Positions 43,651 through 55,400 of a stretch of DNA of 64,000 nucleotides are shown piece after piece. Both the position numbers and the translations under genes were made by a program. Numbering within the stretch: the first letter of the stretch is position 1; each line of letters begins with the position of its first letter. Below the pieces are notes generated by a model. It saw only the letters and a list, made by a program, of their open reading frames with translations, made no database searches and had not been told where the DNA came from. Origin of the DNA: Hemileia vastatrix (lineage: Eukaryota > Basidiomycota > Pucciniomycetes > Pucciniales > Zaghouaniaceae); contig JASXTE010000001.1 in NCBI GenBank assembly GCA_030280995.1, forward strand, positions 12,557,001 to 12,621,000, in the 5' to 3' direction.

Positions 43651-46380
43651 ATACATTGTGGGAAATGATATTTTAACCAAATCTGGCATTAAACTTGATC
43701 CTTCAAGCCAATGCTTCACAATGGGATTGAATGGGAAGAGAAAATTTAAAATTTCTTCCCAAAAAAATTAATAACACCAGTATTGAACACATGTAATTAT
43801 GTGATTCAATATAAAGGAAGATCTACAAAAAAATGTCTGATCTTCTGTCTGAAATTGACACAGCTTCTTTTGGAGAACAAATTTCTAGTGAGGAAATAGA
43901 TTCCATCATTCAGTTGATAAAATTTTTTCCTATGGTCTTTACTCATGGGTCACATGAACTAGGATTCATCAAAGAAGATATGAAGCTTTCATTATCTTTT
44001 CCATTGACTGAAGTACCACCTAGTTTAAAGAAGAAGCCTTATCCAGATTCCCCCACAACGAGAAAAGATATTGAAGACAATATCTCTACCCTTTTAAAAA
44101 TAAATATTATTGAAAAGGTAGTTGAAACACCAAAAAATTGTGTTATCTCACCCGCCTTAATTTCTTATGAGAAAGAAAAAGCCAGGTTATGTGGTTATTA
44201 TAGAGCATTGAATACTTATACTGTAGATGATATCTATCCTTTACCCCGAATTAGCTCTAACCATGCTGCCTTACAAGGTGCTAAATATATCATCTGTCTA
44301 GATGGCAATAAAGGATATAACCAGGTACCTTTTGTGAAAAATTCCCAGAATTTTCTAATGATTGCTACTAATATGGGTATTTATAAGTATATAAGGATGC
44401 CATTTGGCCCTTAAACTTCCCCTTCAGTCTTTCAAAAAGTTATGGATAATGCATTCCATCATGAAATAATTGAAGGATGGTTGATAGTTTACATTGATGA
44501 TATCACCATATTCTACAAAACATTTGAGGACCACCTTAACCACCTATGTAAAGTTTTCCATAAAATGGATGAGATAAGTATGACACTTACTTTGAAAAAA
44601 TGAAAATTTGGCTTTCATTCTTTGAAAGTGCTTGGTCATGTTGTCTCAGGGTTACAGATATGTGTTGACCAGAGCAAAGTGGCAACCATAAAAAAAGTAA
44701 AAGCTCCTACTACAGATAAGGAGCTCCAAGGTTTTCTGGGAATGTGTGGATACTATAGACAATATATTAAAAATTATCAGGTCATAGCATTACCACTAAC
44801 CCAATTGATTAGGAAGGATTTTGCTTTTGTCTGGAAAAGTGAAAGACAAAGAGCTTTTGACACCATGAAACATTGTTTGATGTCAGCACCAATTTTTGCT
44901 TTGCCTGAATTTAATCAACCATTTGTTTTATACACTGATTCCAGTTTTATTGGCCTTGGTTCTGCTCTCCAACAAAAAAGAGTTACAAATGACAAAGTAT
45001 TAGAAGTATTAACTTGTTACATTTCAAGAACATTGAGAAATAGTGAATTTAAATATGGCGTCACTCAACTTGAGTGTTTAGCAGCTGTGTGTGCTCTGGA
45101 GAAACTACATTATCATATGGATGACCAGAATTTTGAACTTGTTACTGTCTGAAGTGCAGTGAAATCCCTCTTGAACTTAAAGACACCTAACAGGCACATG
45201 TTCAGATGGAAGTTGGCTGTTCAGGAATACAGAGGAAGGATTAAAATAATTCATAGGGCGGGTATTGTTCACTTAAATGTGGATATGTTATTAAGGTTAC
45301 CTTTGCCAAACGATGACTCTAATCCTGCATATAATCTAGAGGATGAAATAGTTCACATTTATGGGATATATGTGGTTGATATAGAGGAAGATCTATTACA
45401 GCTTATTCTGGATTCATATAATAAATAAACTGACTTGAAAAAGCTGTTTAATATATTAAATGATCCAAAGAATACTTCAATACAAGTATTAATCAAAACT
45501 TTCCAACAAAAGTACCAAAATTCTTTGGAAAAAGGAAAATTTTCAATTGATGAATGCTACATCTATTATAGAAGAAATTTGAGTAATGCTATTGTTACCC
45601 TTCTTTCTATGAAAGAAATCATCTTGAAAATTTGTCATGATGACATATTGGAAGGACATTTTGATATTGAAAAACATTGATTAGAATTAAGAACACTTCT
45701 TGGTGGGCTAAAATGTCTGAAGAAACAAAACTATATGTTGAATCCTGTGATTCTTTCCAGAAGTCAAAGAGATTAACTGGGAAAAGGGCTGAATTAATGA
45801 AACATATTGAATCTCCTGATGCACCATGGTAAGTTATAAACATGGACTTTGTAACAGGACTACCAATTTCTGGGAAAGACAGTTGTAACTCTTGCTGGGT
45901 TATTGTGGAAAGATTTACAAAAATGTGTAAATTCATTCCTACTCAAAAAGATTTTTCCACTAAGGAATTAGCCTTCTTGTGATGGTCTCATATGTTTAAT
46001 ACTTCTGGTTTCCCAAAGGCCATAGTCTCGGACAGAGACCCTAAATTTACTTCTTAATTTTAGATAGCTCTGATGGATGTTTGTGGTTGTGATCTGAGGC
46101 TTTCTACTTCCCATCACCCTCAAACTTATGGATTAGCTGAGAGGATGATTTAGACTTTAGAGGACATGATAAGAAGGTATTTCGCATTTTTCTTTGATTA
46201 TAAAGAAAATTACAGGTTCACTCATGATTGGGTCACTCTACTTCCTGGTCTGGAATTTGCGTATAATAGAACTGTTCACTATGTTACTCAAAGAAAGCCT
46301 TTTGATCTCTGGCTTGGATATGTTCCAAATACCTCTGCCCAATTCTCAATAATAAAATACCTAAATTGGATTCACATCCT
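43651..46380 (+). pseudogene. Gypsy-B second protease end/RT, RNase H, integrase
   Basis: 43655-43830 repeats the protease C-terminus (NDILTKSGIKLDPS, NGKRKFKI), then 43833-44414 repeats the RT N-terminus in a diverged version (FPMVFTHGSHELGFIKED, KPYPDSPTTRKDIEDNI, CGYYRALNTYTVDDIYPLPRI). RT continues with YIDDITIF (about 44494), KVLGHVVSG and FLGMCGYYRQYIKNY; RNase H has YTDSSFIGLGSAL and QLECLAAVCALE (stops at 44412, 44600, 45150, 45426). Integrase: ILEGHFDIEKH, MDFVTGLPISG, VSDRDPKFTS, and HPQTYGLAERMI with the catalytic Glu. Ends near 46370 against an LTR-like fragment. Confidence 0.75.
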
Positions 46381-46384
46381 CTGG

Positions 46385-46803
46385 GTAATATATCACTTTT
46401 TTCTCACTCAGTTTTCACTGTTTTTGGCTGCAATTGGCTGCGTTTGTTGCAAGGTTAGTTCTTCATTTAACTCAACTTTGGCAACTGGTTTCTCTGGTGT
46501 AGCTTTGCAACCTACATCAAGTATTATTGCTGTTTTCTGTGCAACCAGTGCACAGTGTTTTGTTTTTCTGGTGTGGATCTTTCTGCATTTCAGGTTCTCT
46601 TTGGTCTGTGGTCTATCATGGCTACTTTATTGACTTGTTAAGCAGTCAAGAAGTGTGTTGGAAGGGGTATAGTAACAGTCTCTAATTTGCTGTAGCAAAT
46701 AAATCTCATTTGGAATTTCTCAAAGGGACAGGGGTTTTTCTCTCCAGTTTTACTCCAACTCCCTCGGTCAAGGCCTATAGCTAGTACTATAGAATTGTCT
46801 ACA
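46385..46803 (+). repeat. LTR 3' fragment of the 59964-60837 family
   Basis: Shares TTTCTCTGGTGTAGCTTTGC, AAAGGGACAGGGG, CCAACTCCCT and GGTCAAGGCCTATAGCTAGT with 60510-60837 and ends at the same TCTACA. The 5' part of the repeat is missing. Its left junction falls where the Gypsy-B integrase stops. Confidence 0.65.
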
Positions 46804-47535
46804 GTGCTTCTGTCCCCATAAATACTAAATTAAATAATAAAGGTTGCTTTAAGATTTTGAATCATTAATAGTTGATATTTAAGAAGAGATATAATAAAGT
46901 ACTTACTATTTTAATTCAGTTCACCACCATCATTATTTCTATTAAGTCCAGTATCTCATTGTCTCTTTATCCTTTAGTCCTTTTTCTCCATTCTCTTCAT
47001 TTCTCTTTAAATTTTCTCCTTGCCCCTTTCCTTTCTCTTCTTCTCCCTTCTATTCTCCTTCTTCTAGACAAACCGGCCAATTAATTCACAACTGAACACT
47101 TACACACAATTCTAAAATAAAATATATGGGTTCAGGATCTATCAATAATTTATTAGAATAATGATATTCATTCTGATTGGTAGATCTTATATGATGTTTC
47201 TAGTAAATTTCTAAGTGTATGAAAAACAATCCCTTTGATATTTTATTTAAACAGAAGAATTTTAAAATTTTCTTCAAATTTGCCTTATCACAAAGCAATA
47301 CTGGAATGAGTATATTGTTATAAAAATTAATTTAAATATCAAAATTTCAATCTTCATAACAGATTTAAAACAAAACATAACTATTAAAATTTAACTTTTT
47401 ATAAAAATATATATTGATTTAAAAGATATTTACTTATTTTTTATTACAAAATGACCAATTTTATCCTGTGAGGCTTCCCTTCAACTTACATTTATAAGTC
47501 TAAAAAATTAATATGATGCTATGAATACTCTATAT
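46804..47535. other. No recognisable gene
   Basis: AT-rich; about 46960-47070 is C/T-rich. Open frames here are low-complexity leucine/serine strings. Confidence 0.5.
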
Positions 47536-47999
47536 AATAGGGGGTATCAATGTTCAGGGATCCGCAATTAGGGATCAGGAATTTTTTTTGCCCGGATCCG
47601 ACATTATTAATTGTGGAAGATTCTTTTACACTAGCCCAGGGCTAGTGGATAAGGAATGCACAATAATACATTATCCTGCCTCTTATACCCCAATTTCCAT
47701 TCCTAATTCCTGATCCCAAACTCATCTCATCCATGATGGATTTGCAAGAAAGTCACATGACTTATAATTGCTGATGCCATCCTTAAGTCTTTCCTCACTC
47801 TATGCTACTTAATTTTGGTGGAGAACACTTAACCTTTTTTTCTATCTACACACCCTCATCTCTTTTTTACATTCATGGTTTATTCCTTTTTTGTAAATAT
47901 TTCCTTTTTAAATTAACATAAGTTTCTGATCCTATCCTTCCCTTGTGTTCCCACCAATTCCACTACACCTCAAATCTTCCTTTCTACCTTCCCTCCCAC

Positions 48000-48310
48000 C
48001 TTCACTAGAAACCCCACTCATCAAACGTACCTCGCTCTCCATCCCTTCATCTCCACTAGACACCCCAGCACACCCTTTCAACTTTAATTGATGCCTCACC
48101 TTTTAAATCCACCTTGCTTTACTCCCTTTTGCCTCCAATAGAAACCCCACTCCTCAAACTTACCTCTCTCTCCATCCCTTCATCTCCACTAGACACCCCA
48201 GCGCACCCTTACAACTTTAATTGATGCCTCACCTTTCAAATCCACCTCGCTTTACTCCCTTTTGCCTCCAATAGAAACCCCAACTCACCTTTTTAACCAA
48301 ACTTGATGCC
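48000..48310. repeat. ~131-bp tandem repeat, C-rich arm
   Basis: Units start at about 48001, 48133 and 48264 with CTAGAAACCCCACT or CAATAGAAACCCCA; each full unit contains CTCCATCCCTTCATCTCCAC and AACTTTAATTGATGCCTCAC. Confidence 0.75.
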
Positions 48311-48957
48311 CCAAGCATCAAATCCACCTCTCTCCCTTCCTCTTCACCTCCAATTGACACCTCATCACCCAAAAATTAGCTCGCCACCCTCTTATGTGCT
48401 TCTTTAGTACCTTGAACATATATTTAATTTGTCCACATTAATCAAGATTTATAAAAAAAGTTAATATTAATACAAACTATCACATTAACCTTTACTTATA
48501 GACATCATTATAGAGAAAAAATATATATTTCAGAAATTTTGAATGTAACAGGACTGTAATTTTTGTATTCAGGAAACTTACAAAAGATTCAGGTCAATAA
48601 TTTTCAAATATTTTTTGGGAAAAAATTTACTCTTTTACTTATTTATGGCATGAATGATAACTCTTGGCCCTTTTGACATTTTTTTGTGGACGTTTTATAC
48701 TGGTGTGGCATCTTTTATGTTGGATGCATCCCCCAAAAAATCCTAAAAACCCCTAATTAGGGCCGTAAAAGTGCTGATACAGGCAAAAAAAGTATTAAAT
48801 AATTTTTGGCAAAAAAGCCAAGCATTTATGGTTTTGCCGAATATATAATTGTACAAATTAAAGTGACTGTTTGTCAGACTTTTAGTTACTTTTTGGAGAT
48901 TCTTAATGGTGTGAAATATAATAATTTTTTTATTCATTGGCTCATAATTTATTTACG

Positions 48958-49200
48958 CGTCTAGTGGAGATGAAGGGATGGAGAGCAAGGTAAGTCTGAG
49001 GAGTGGGGTTTCTATTGGAGGCAAAAGGGAGTAAATTTAGGTGGATTTGAAAGGTGAGGCATCAATTAAAGTTGTAAGGGTGTGCTGGGGTGTCTAGTGG
49101 AGATGAAGGGATGGAGAGCAAGGTAAGTTTGAGGAGTGGGGTTTCTATTGGGGGTAAATGGGAGGCAAGCGAGGTGGATTTGCAGGGTGGGGAATCAAGT
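48958..49200. repeat. ~131-bp tandem repeat, inverted G-rich arm
   Basis: Two units starting at about 48960 and 49092 with CTAGTGGAGATGAAGGGATG, the reverse complement of the 48000-48310 units. The arms could pair over about 240 bp. Confidence 0.75.
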
Positions 49201-49786
49201 AGAGGTGAAGCAGCGAGGTGGAGTCTCTTTTAAAGGAGGAAAAAATCAAAATAATACAGCAGTAGCTCATCACATATAATAGATAATCTATTTACCATCT
49301 ACTTCCCATAAGATAGGTCTAACACTGCCTCTAAAGTCTGGAGGTTGAGAAAGATCATACCATTTCTGTTCAAAATATGCTATGAAATCATACAATGCTA
49401 AATGTTTTGATTCATTGATTGAAAATATTTTCTTTCTTACCACATAGGGGAGGATCTGGCCTGGAATTCAAGATGTTGGTGAGAGAGATTGTCTATGGTA
49501 AAGAGGATTAAACATTTCAATGAAGAATTTTTCAGGGTAGATGACAGGATGGGATGAGTGTAGGAGTGTGCAGCAAGGTGGGAAGGCTGGGATATCCAGA
49601 AAGTTGTCCAAGATGTGGTTATGAAATTTTGAGGATAAAAATGTTGGATAAGAGGTGAACATTGACATGTAAAGTGTCTAATAACCCAATTATTAGCAAA
49701 AATAATTGCGGAAGATAATTGGGGTATGCAGATTATTTTCCGCAATTAATTTATTTGTGGATCCCTGAACATTGATACCCCCTAAT

Positions 49787-50820
49787 GTGTACCTAAGGCA
49801 AAAATAATGTTTTTTTGAAGTACTTCAAATCTAAGCAGAAGAGCTGATATCTTTTTTATATAATATAGTTGTATAAAATTGATTTTTAGGCAGTTTCTCA
49901 ATCTGTTGTATGGAAAGAAATCATATCATAATAATATATAATCAACTTAAAACTATTTTTAATATAATATTTTCTAAAAATGATTCTTAATTTGTACTTA
50001 TTTTCAGAACTTCAAAGTATTTAATAAAAATATTTTGATATAAAAATATAATTATTTTTATATTTAAAAGTAATTAATAAAACTTCTAAAAAATTATAAA
50101 TTTTTTCATGGCTTAAATTATCTTGAACCACACTTGGAAACAAGATCGCATTGAGAGTTCAATCTAGGTTCCACCAAAAACATGACAAATAATTTTTTTG
50201 AAAATGTATATAGTCATTGAAATGAAAAAAAATTAGTAAAAGAAAGGACTCAGAAAGTTTATTCAGTTACTGAATAGATTATCATAGATATATTGAGGTA
50301 GATAACTTATTGAAATTTTTTAAATTTGCAGTTATTACAGTCAATTATCCAGTTATATATAGCAATCACAAAACAAGAAATCAACCTAAATGGTTATATA
50401 TGTGGATAAATCTTTTCTTCAACCTTTACTTGAATCATTTAATTTAATTCAAAGCTATTTTTAATCTAACCAACATATTTTACTATTACATTTAAAAATA
50501 AACACAATAAACTCATAAAATACATAAGTTCAATAGTTTAAAATTTCTTTAAATGATTTGTCCTAGTTTTCAACTTTTTGCTACAATTTTACTATTATAT
50601 TATTTATTTATATCATGTATAGTTATCAGAAGAATTCTGTGAATTCTTGTGTAAAAAAGCAAAATAGTATTTCATTACCAATTATTTTACTATATTACTT
50701 TATTAGTCTTAAAGTGCATTGTAGATCAAAAATATAAAATAAAGACGTATAAAAAATAGGTTTAAGTCCAAAAATATCAATAAAAAATAATTAACAATCA
50801 TTTTCCATATTGGAAGAATA
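49787..50820. other. AT-rich, no gene seen
   Basis: Very AT-rich, stops in all frames, no repeat structure that I can define. Confidence 0.5.
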
Positions 50821-50825
50821 GAGCT

Positions 50826-52425
50826 GTAGATTGAGAGGGTGGACTCTGATGTTTGCCCAAAGAACAAAGTTCACTCTCCATTTTTTACTACCTCAATGGA
50901 CAACCTCTCAATCTCTCCACACAAATTTTTCTGCCTTGTCATTTCTGTTAATTTTATTACCACTTCCCACCCTTTTATTGCCCCCCTGATACATTTGCTA
51001 CACTCTTTAAGCTTCAAAATATATTTTTAAGGCCTCCTCACTACTCCCCTCCACTCTATTTTCACTTTGAACACAACTACACCCCTTTTTCAACCTCTCG
51101 CTCACCTCCCATTCCCCTCACTCACCCCAATCACCTCCATTAGACCTCACCAGCCTTTCTCTCACATTCTCAAACTATTACTCACCTCCCCAGTCTATTT
51201 TCTACATCCCCCAGCTCTTGCTTACCTCCCCTAGCCCTTTCCAGCCCTTCACTCACCTCCCCCAGTCCCTTACTTTGGCTGGAAATGTGAGTAAGGTGCT
51301 GTAAAGACTAAGGAGAGCTGGGAGAAGTGAGTGAGAGGCTTTTATAACCTACCACAGACTTTTAAAGCCCCTCGCTCACCTCCCCCAGCCTTCCCAGTCC
51401 CTTAATTTGGCTGGAGATTTAAACAAGGTGCTGTAAAGACTAAGTAGGTCTGGGAGTAGTAGGTGAGAGGCTTTTATAACCTCTCCTAGCCCTTTAAGAC
51501 CCTTGCTCACCTTTTCCAGCCTTCCTGAAGTGGGTTAGGGGCTTTTATAACCTCTCCCAGCCCTGTAAAGCCCCTCTCTCACCTTCCCCAGCCTTCCCCA
51601 GTCCCTTGATTTTTCTGGGGGAGGTGAGCAATGAGATTGGAGAGGTGAAAAAAGTGTTGGGGAGGGATGAAAGGGCTTGGGAAGTAGCCAACTTTTGATA
51701 AACTTGAGAATAATTTATATTTATAAATTAGGAATAACAAGGAATAAAATTTTGAGGAATTATAACCCATTCCAAGTGGTAAATAATGTAACTAAATACA
51801 TATTTCAGAATTTGAGTTTCTTGTGTTCACTAAAAAAATGAGGCCAATTGTTGAGAATGGAAGATATTTGTAGGGAAGAAACATGAAAAATGAAAAAAAA
51901 CAAAGTAAAATAAAACTAATTAATGACAGTAGGCTGGGAAAGGTGAGTGAGGTTCTGGGGGAGGTGTGAGAAATAAAGAGAATAGAAGAGAGAGGGGGGG
52001 AAGAAGAGGAGAGTTGTTTTCTCACTTTGAAGGGAAGGGATACAGTAGAAAGGGTAATTAGATGGGAAGGTTAGTAATGAGATAAGGGGGTAGGATAGGA
52101 AGGCAGATTGAAGATAAGGGAGAATTAGGGGAGGGAGGTATCAGATGTAATTCCCACTTGGAATTCTTCAAGGAATCAATTCATGAAGCAAAAAAAATCA
52201 CTAGATGTCTAGTGCACACTTTTTCCTGCTGTGAATATTTTTTGAACTATTAATAAACTGTGGTTCAATGAAGGTTCAAATCAGTTTCTAGGTGTTTTCA
52301 AATTAAATTCAATATTTCTTCATGATTGTTTCATCACCACCTCAATGTGTGCTGAAAAAGATATGAATTAGGGTTCAAGGTTGCGGACTTGCTAGCAATT
52401 CCACCCCCCCATATTGCATGGTGAG
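50826..52425. mobile_element. Probable fold-back element with tandem repeats
   Basis: Right end about 52377-52425 (GGTTGCGGACTTGCTAGCAA then CACCCCCCATATTGCATG) matches the right end of the MITE at 62931-63189. The left end near 50826 (GATTGAGAGGGTGGACT) is a weak inverted match. The left half is C-rich, the right half G-rich (51930-52140). ~125-bp repeats occupy 51255-51610. Boundaries are approximate. Confidence 0.45.
51255..51610. repeat. ~125-bp tandem repeats, three copies
   Basis: Two full copies and one partial share AGGTGCTGTAAAGACTAAG, GAGAGGCTTTTATAACCT (GGGGCTTTTATAACCT in the third) and AGCCC...CTCACCT. Confidence 0.7.
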
Positions 52426-55400
52426 TTATATTTACTTTATAACTACTTATAATATTTTAATTAGTTAATAATCAAAATTAATTAAATATATAATTATAAT
52501 GTTTCCTCATTTCCTTACTCCTTGAAAGCATCCTCATGAAAGCTGAAAAGTAGATTGAAATATAATAATACAGATTATTAAAGAAAAATACTTACATTAT
52601 TATTATATATACAAATAAAATACAAATTACTACTATTACAATTCTTATAGTATTTAAAATTAAATTTTCCAAGTCATAAAGTAATAATATTAATTACATT
52701 CTTTACCTTTTAAAATGAGTGAAATATAAAAGATTAAATACGTACCCAAATCTTGAAAGCTTGAGTTATCCTAATCTTTACCACCGTTGGACTGCTGCAA
52801 TTTTCTTCTAGACCAAGAGACCCCTCTGAAATGAGATGTGGTGTAACTGAATTCAGTCCTTGGCAGGCACTTTCACAGGTAAATCCTTGACTAATTTTGG
52901 CAAATTTAAGCATGGTAGTGAAATTTTGGCACCAATCATGAGATTATAAATAAAATTAGTGCATATAATGAGTTCAATTCTCTTTTAATTAAATTAGGAC
53001 ACTAAATTAGTGCCTGTTGCCTATTTTAGCGTGTTTCCCATAGTGGGTGTACAATGTAGGGTAATTATAGTGTGAAAATTCTAACTTTGCTAAAAATGAA
53101 GCTATTCACATGTGAAAAATGCAGGCAGTATGTGGCCAGTACACAAAAGCCATTTCTGGCATAAAAAATGCCAAATTAGAAAAGTGTTATTTTTATGCAT
53201 TTGAATATCCAATTTGCATGTATATAAGGTATTATAGTGACATATATTGTATTTAATCATTAATTTCACTTATGTATACAACTTGTGTACCACATGTGTT
53301 TAACATAATTTATAAGGATTTTTTACTCAGTCCTGGGAATATCCAGGCTGAAATAAAGTGATAGCTTCTCACAAATGTTTTCAGGCTGCAGGTTGTACTG
53401 TAGAGTTGCAAGGGGAGGTATTAAGTTTTCGAATTTTTGCAGCGTGTTACCTGTGCTGTAGACTTGCAATGAGGATGAGAAAACATTTTCAAACATCTCA
53501 CATGCATGGTAATGAGCTAAAAAAGAAAAAAAAATTGAAAAATTAAAAATTAAAAATTAAAATAAACTGCAAAAAAAATATGAGTGCTCAATTGAAAAAA
53601 AGAAAAGAAAATGATGTCACCAGCTGTGGAATAGGGGCCTTTACTGTCCAGTTAGTTGGTCCCATGCTTCTATCTGTTATGTGTAGTATATTAATATCTC
53701 AGTGATTGTTTAAATACATAATGTGTATATAGTCTATGGTGCATCTGACATGTCTAACTCCAGTTCACTCAAGATGAAGCGCTGACACTGCTACCATAGG
53801 TTATGGGCTGTCCCTGATTTGTAACTAGCAGTTAATTAATCTTGTATCTTTCCTAGAAATAAATTCATGTACCCTGTGCTTGCCTGATGCTAAATGTGTC
53901 TATATCATTGTGCAATTCAACTCACCAGCACAATTTTTTTGAGTGCTACAAAAAATCATTTAGTGTATCTGGCTTTTTAATTAATGCCAGCTGAATCTTC
54001 AGAACCAAATGTGTTCCAATTGTGTCCTATGATACAACAAGAATGTTTCACTCCTTTACCTTACAAGCTAGGAAATCTAAATCTCCCTCCACAATTCATT
54101 GAAACTTACACCAGATGCTGTTCTCACTTGTTTTCTGGTTTGGCATCTCCCCCTATCTCCTCCTTTTGCAGTAACAACACTTCTTGCCACATTTCTCCCC
54201 TGGAAACATCTCCCTAATACAAAGTGGAGAATATTTCATTGCCTATTCAACAACACTAAGTTACCTCTTTTCCCTTGGCTGATTATCCTATCTCACCTTT
54301 GTCTTGGAAATCAAAAAATTAACCATTTTTGCCAAAACTCTTGTTTGGCAACACCACCCCCTAGAGCATCTGGCTTGTGCGCAAGAGCTTCACCTCAACA
54401 CCACAGGGGGGAAAATGATAGGACTTGTAGTCAAGTTGTTTCTTTGTACTTCTGACTAACCTCTTTTTAATCTGGTCATAATTCTAGGTAGGCTGAAACT
54501 CACATTTTTTACAACTTTTTGGTGCTATATACAGGTCTGAAGCACATGAAAAGTAAAGAAGTTTACTTCAATTTTTCAAAATAGACCAAGATTGAAATTT
54601 TATATTTAATTTCTTAATAAATGCTCTGATGACTCATTTTATTCATTTTTATCTATTTTTTCCCAGCTCAAAATAATATTTATGGTAATTCTTATAGACT
54701 TTTGAAGCTCCAAAAATATTGAAATGTGTTCATCTCTTTTTGTTAGACATGGGGTCTGGTTCAAATTTCCAAACTTTATTCACTTCAATCCACTTCCAAA
54801 TAATGAGATATTAAAATCTTTAGAAAATAATACATAATTAGTGCAAGTTGAATATTCATGCTCAAGTTTTATGAAAAAAAAATATTTCTTTTTCATCTAA
54901 ATTTTATGTCCATCATTCATGAAAAATGAAAGTACATATTGGTCAGATTCCATACTCATATTAGAAAAATACTTGAAATTCATGTCATTTTTATATTGAA
55001 TTTTCATTAAGAGTGGATGATTTATTTCCCATTATTTGAAACCCATTTTTTATTTTTTAACCCTCAGTGAGATTAATCACAGAGATTCAAACCCCCAGAG
55101 CTGTAAAATCTTCTTCCACCCACTCTTTGTCACCCACTTACCTTTAAACCCAAAGAATCCATGAAAGAATCCATTTTATCCTACTCTGTAACCTCTTATT
55201 GCCCTTGTTCTACACATTCAACAATAATCCCCCAGTTTGTCCTCTGCCAGTTTTCCAAATACCACATGTTTTTTTACAAAGATCACACATCCTCAGTTTT
55301 TCACTGTCTTGAATTCCCCATTCTACCCCCCAAATCCTATATTTTCTTCTATAATTACCCCCTAATTCTCTAAAATCCCTCATTTAACACTGAAAAGATC

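Larger units (their letters stand above)
32054..46380 (+). mobile_element. Gypsy-B: decayed second Ty3/Gypsy lineage, host of Gypsy-3
   Basis: Gag 32054-33166 plus 41563-42560, protease, partly duplicated RT, RNase H and integrase to about 46370, interrupted by Gypsy-3. LTRs not identified. Proteins are only distantly related to Gypsy-1/2/3, and I see no chromodomain. Confidence 0.75.
47539..49783. mobile_element. Non-autonomous TIR element with mirrored tandem repeats
   Basis: TIR AGGGGGTATCAATGTTCAGG (first 20 of 25 identical bases) at 47539 and its reverse complement ending 49783; TSD AAT at 47536-47538 and 49784-49786. Inside, ~131-bp repeats at about 48000-48310 are C-rich, and inverted copies at about 48960-49200 are G-rich. 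No transposase found. Terminus and TSD match the Harbinger-like element at 7485, so mobilisation by that family is a reasonable inference. Confidence 0.85.

Noticed and set aside
48000..49200. Regular repeats that could suggest a CRISPR array
   Set aside because: Units are about 131 bp, adjacent without spacers and inverted in a second arm; the DNA is eukaryotic.
54330..54460. Possible tRNA or tRNA-derived SINE around GAGCATCTGGCTTGTGCGCAAGAGC
   Set aside because: No acceptor stem or B-box (GTTCGA) could be placed.
55320..55370. ATTACCCCCTAATTC as a fourth AAT/CCCCCT transposon end
   Set aside because: No matching AGGGGGT left end with similar TIR could be found upstream.
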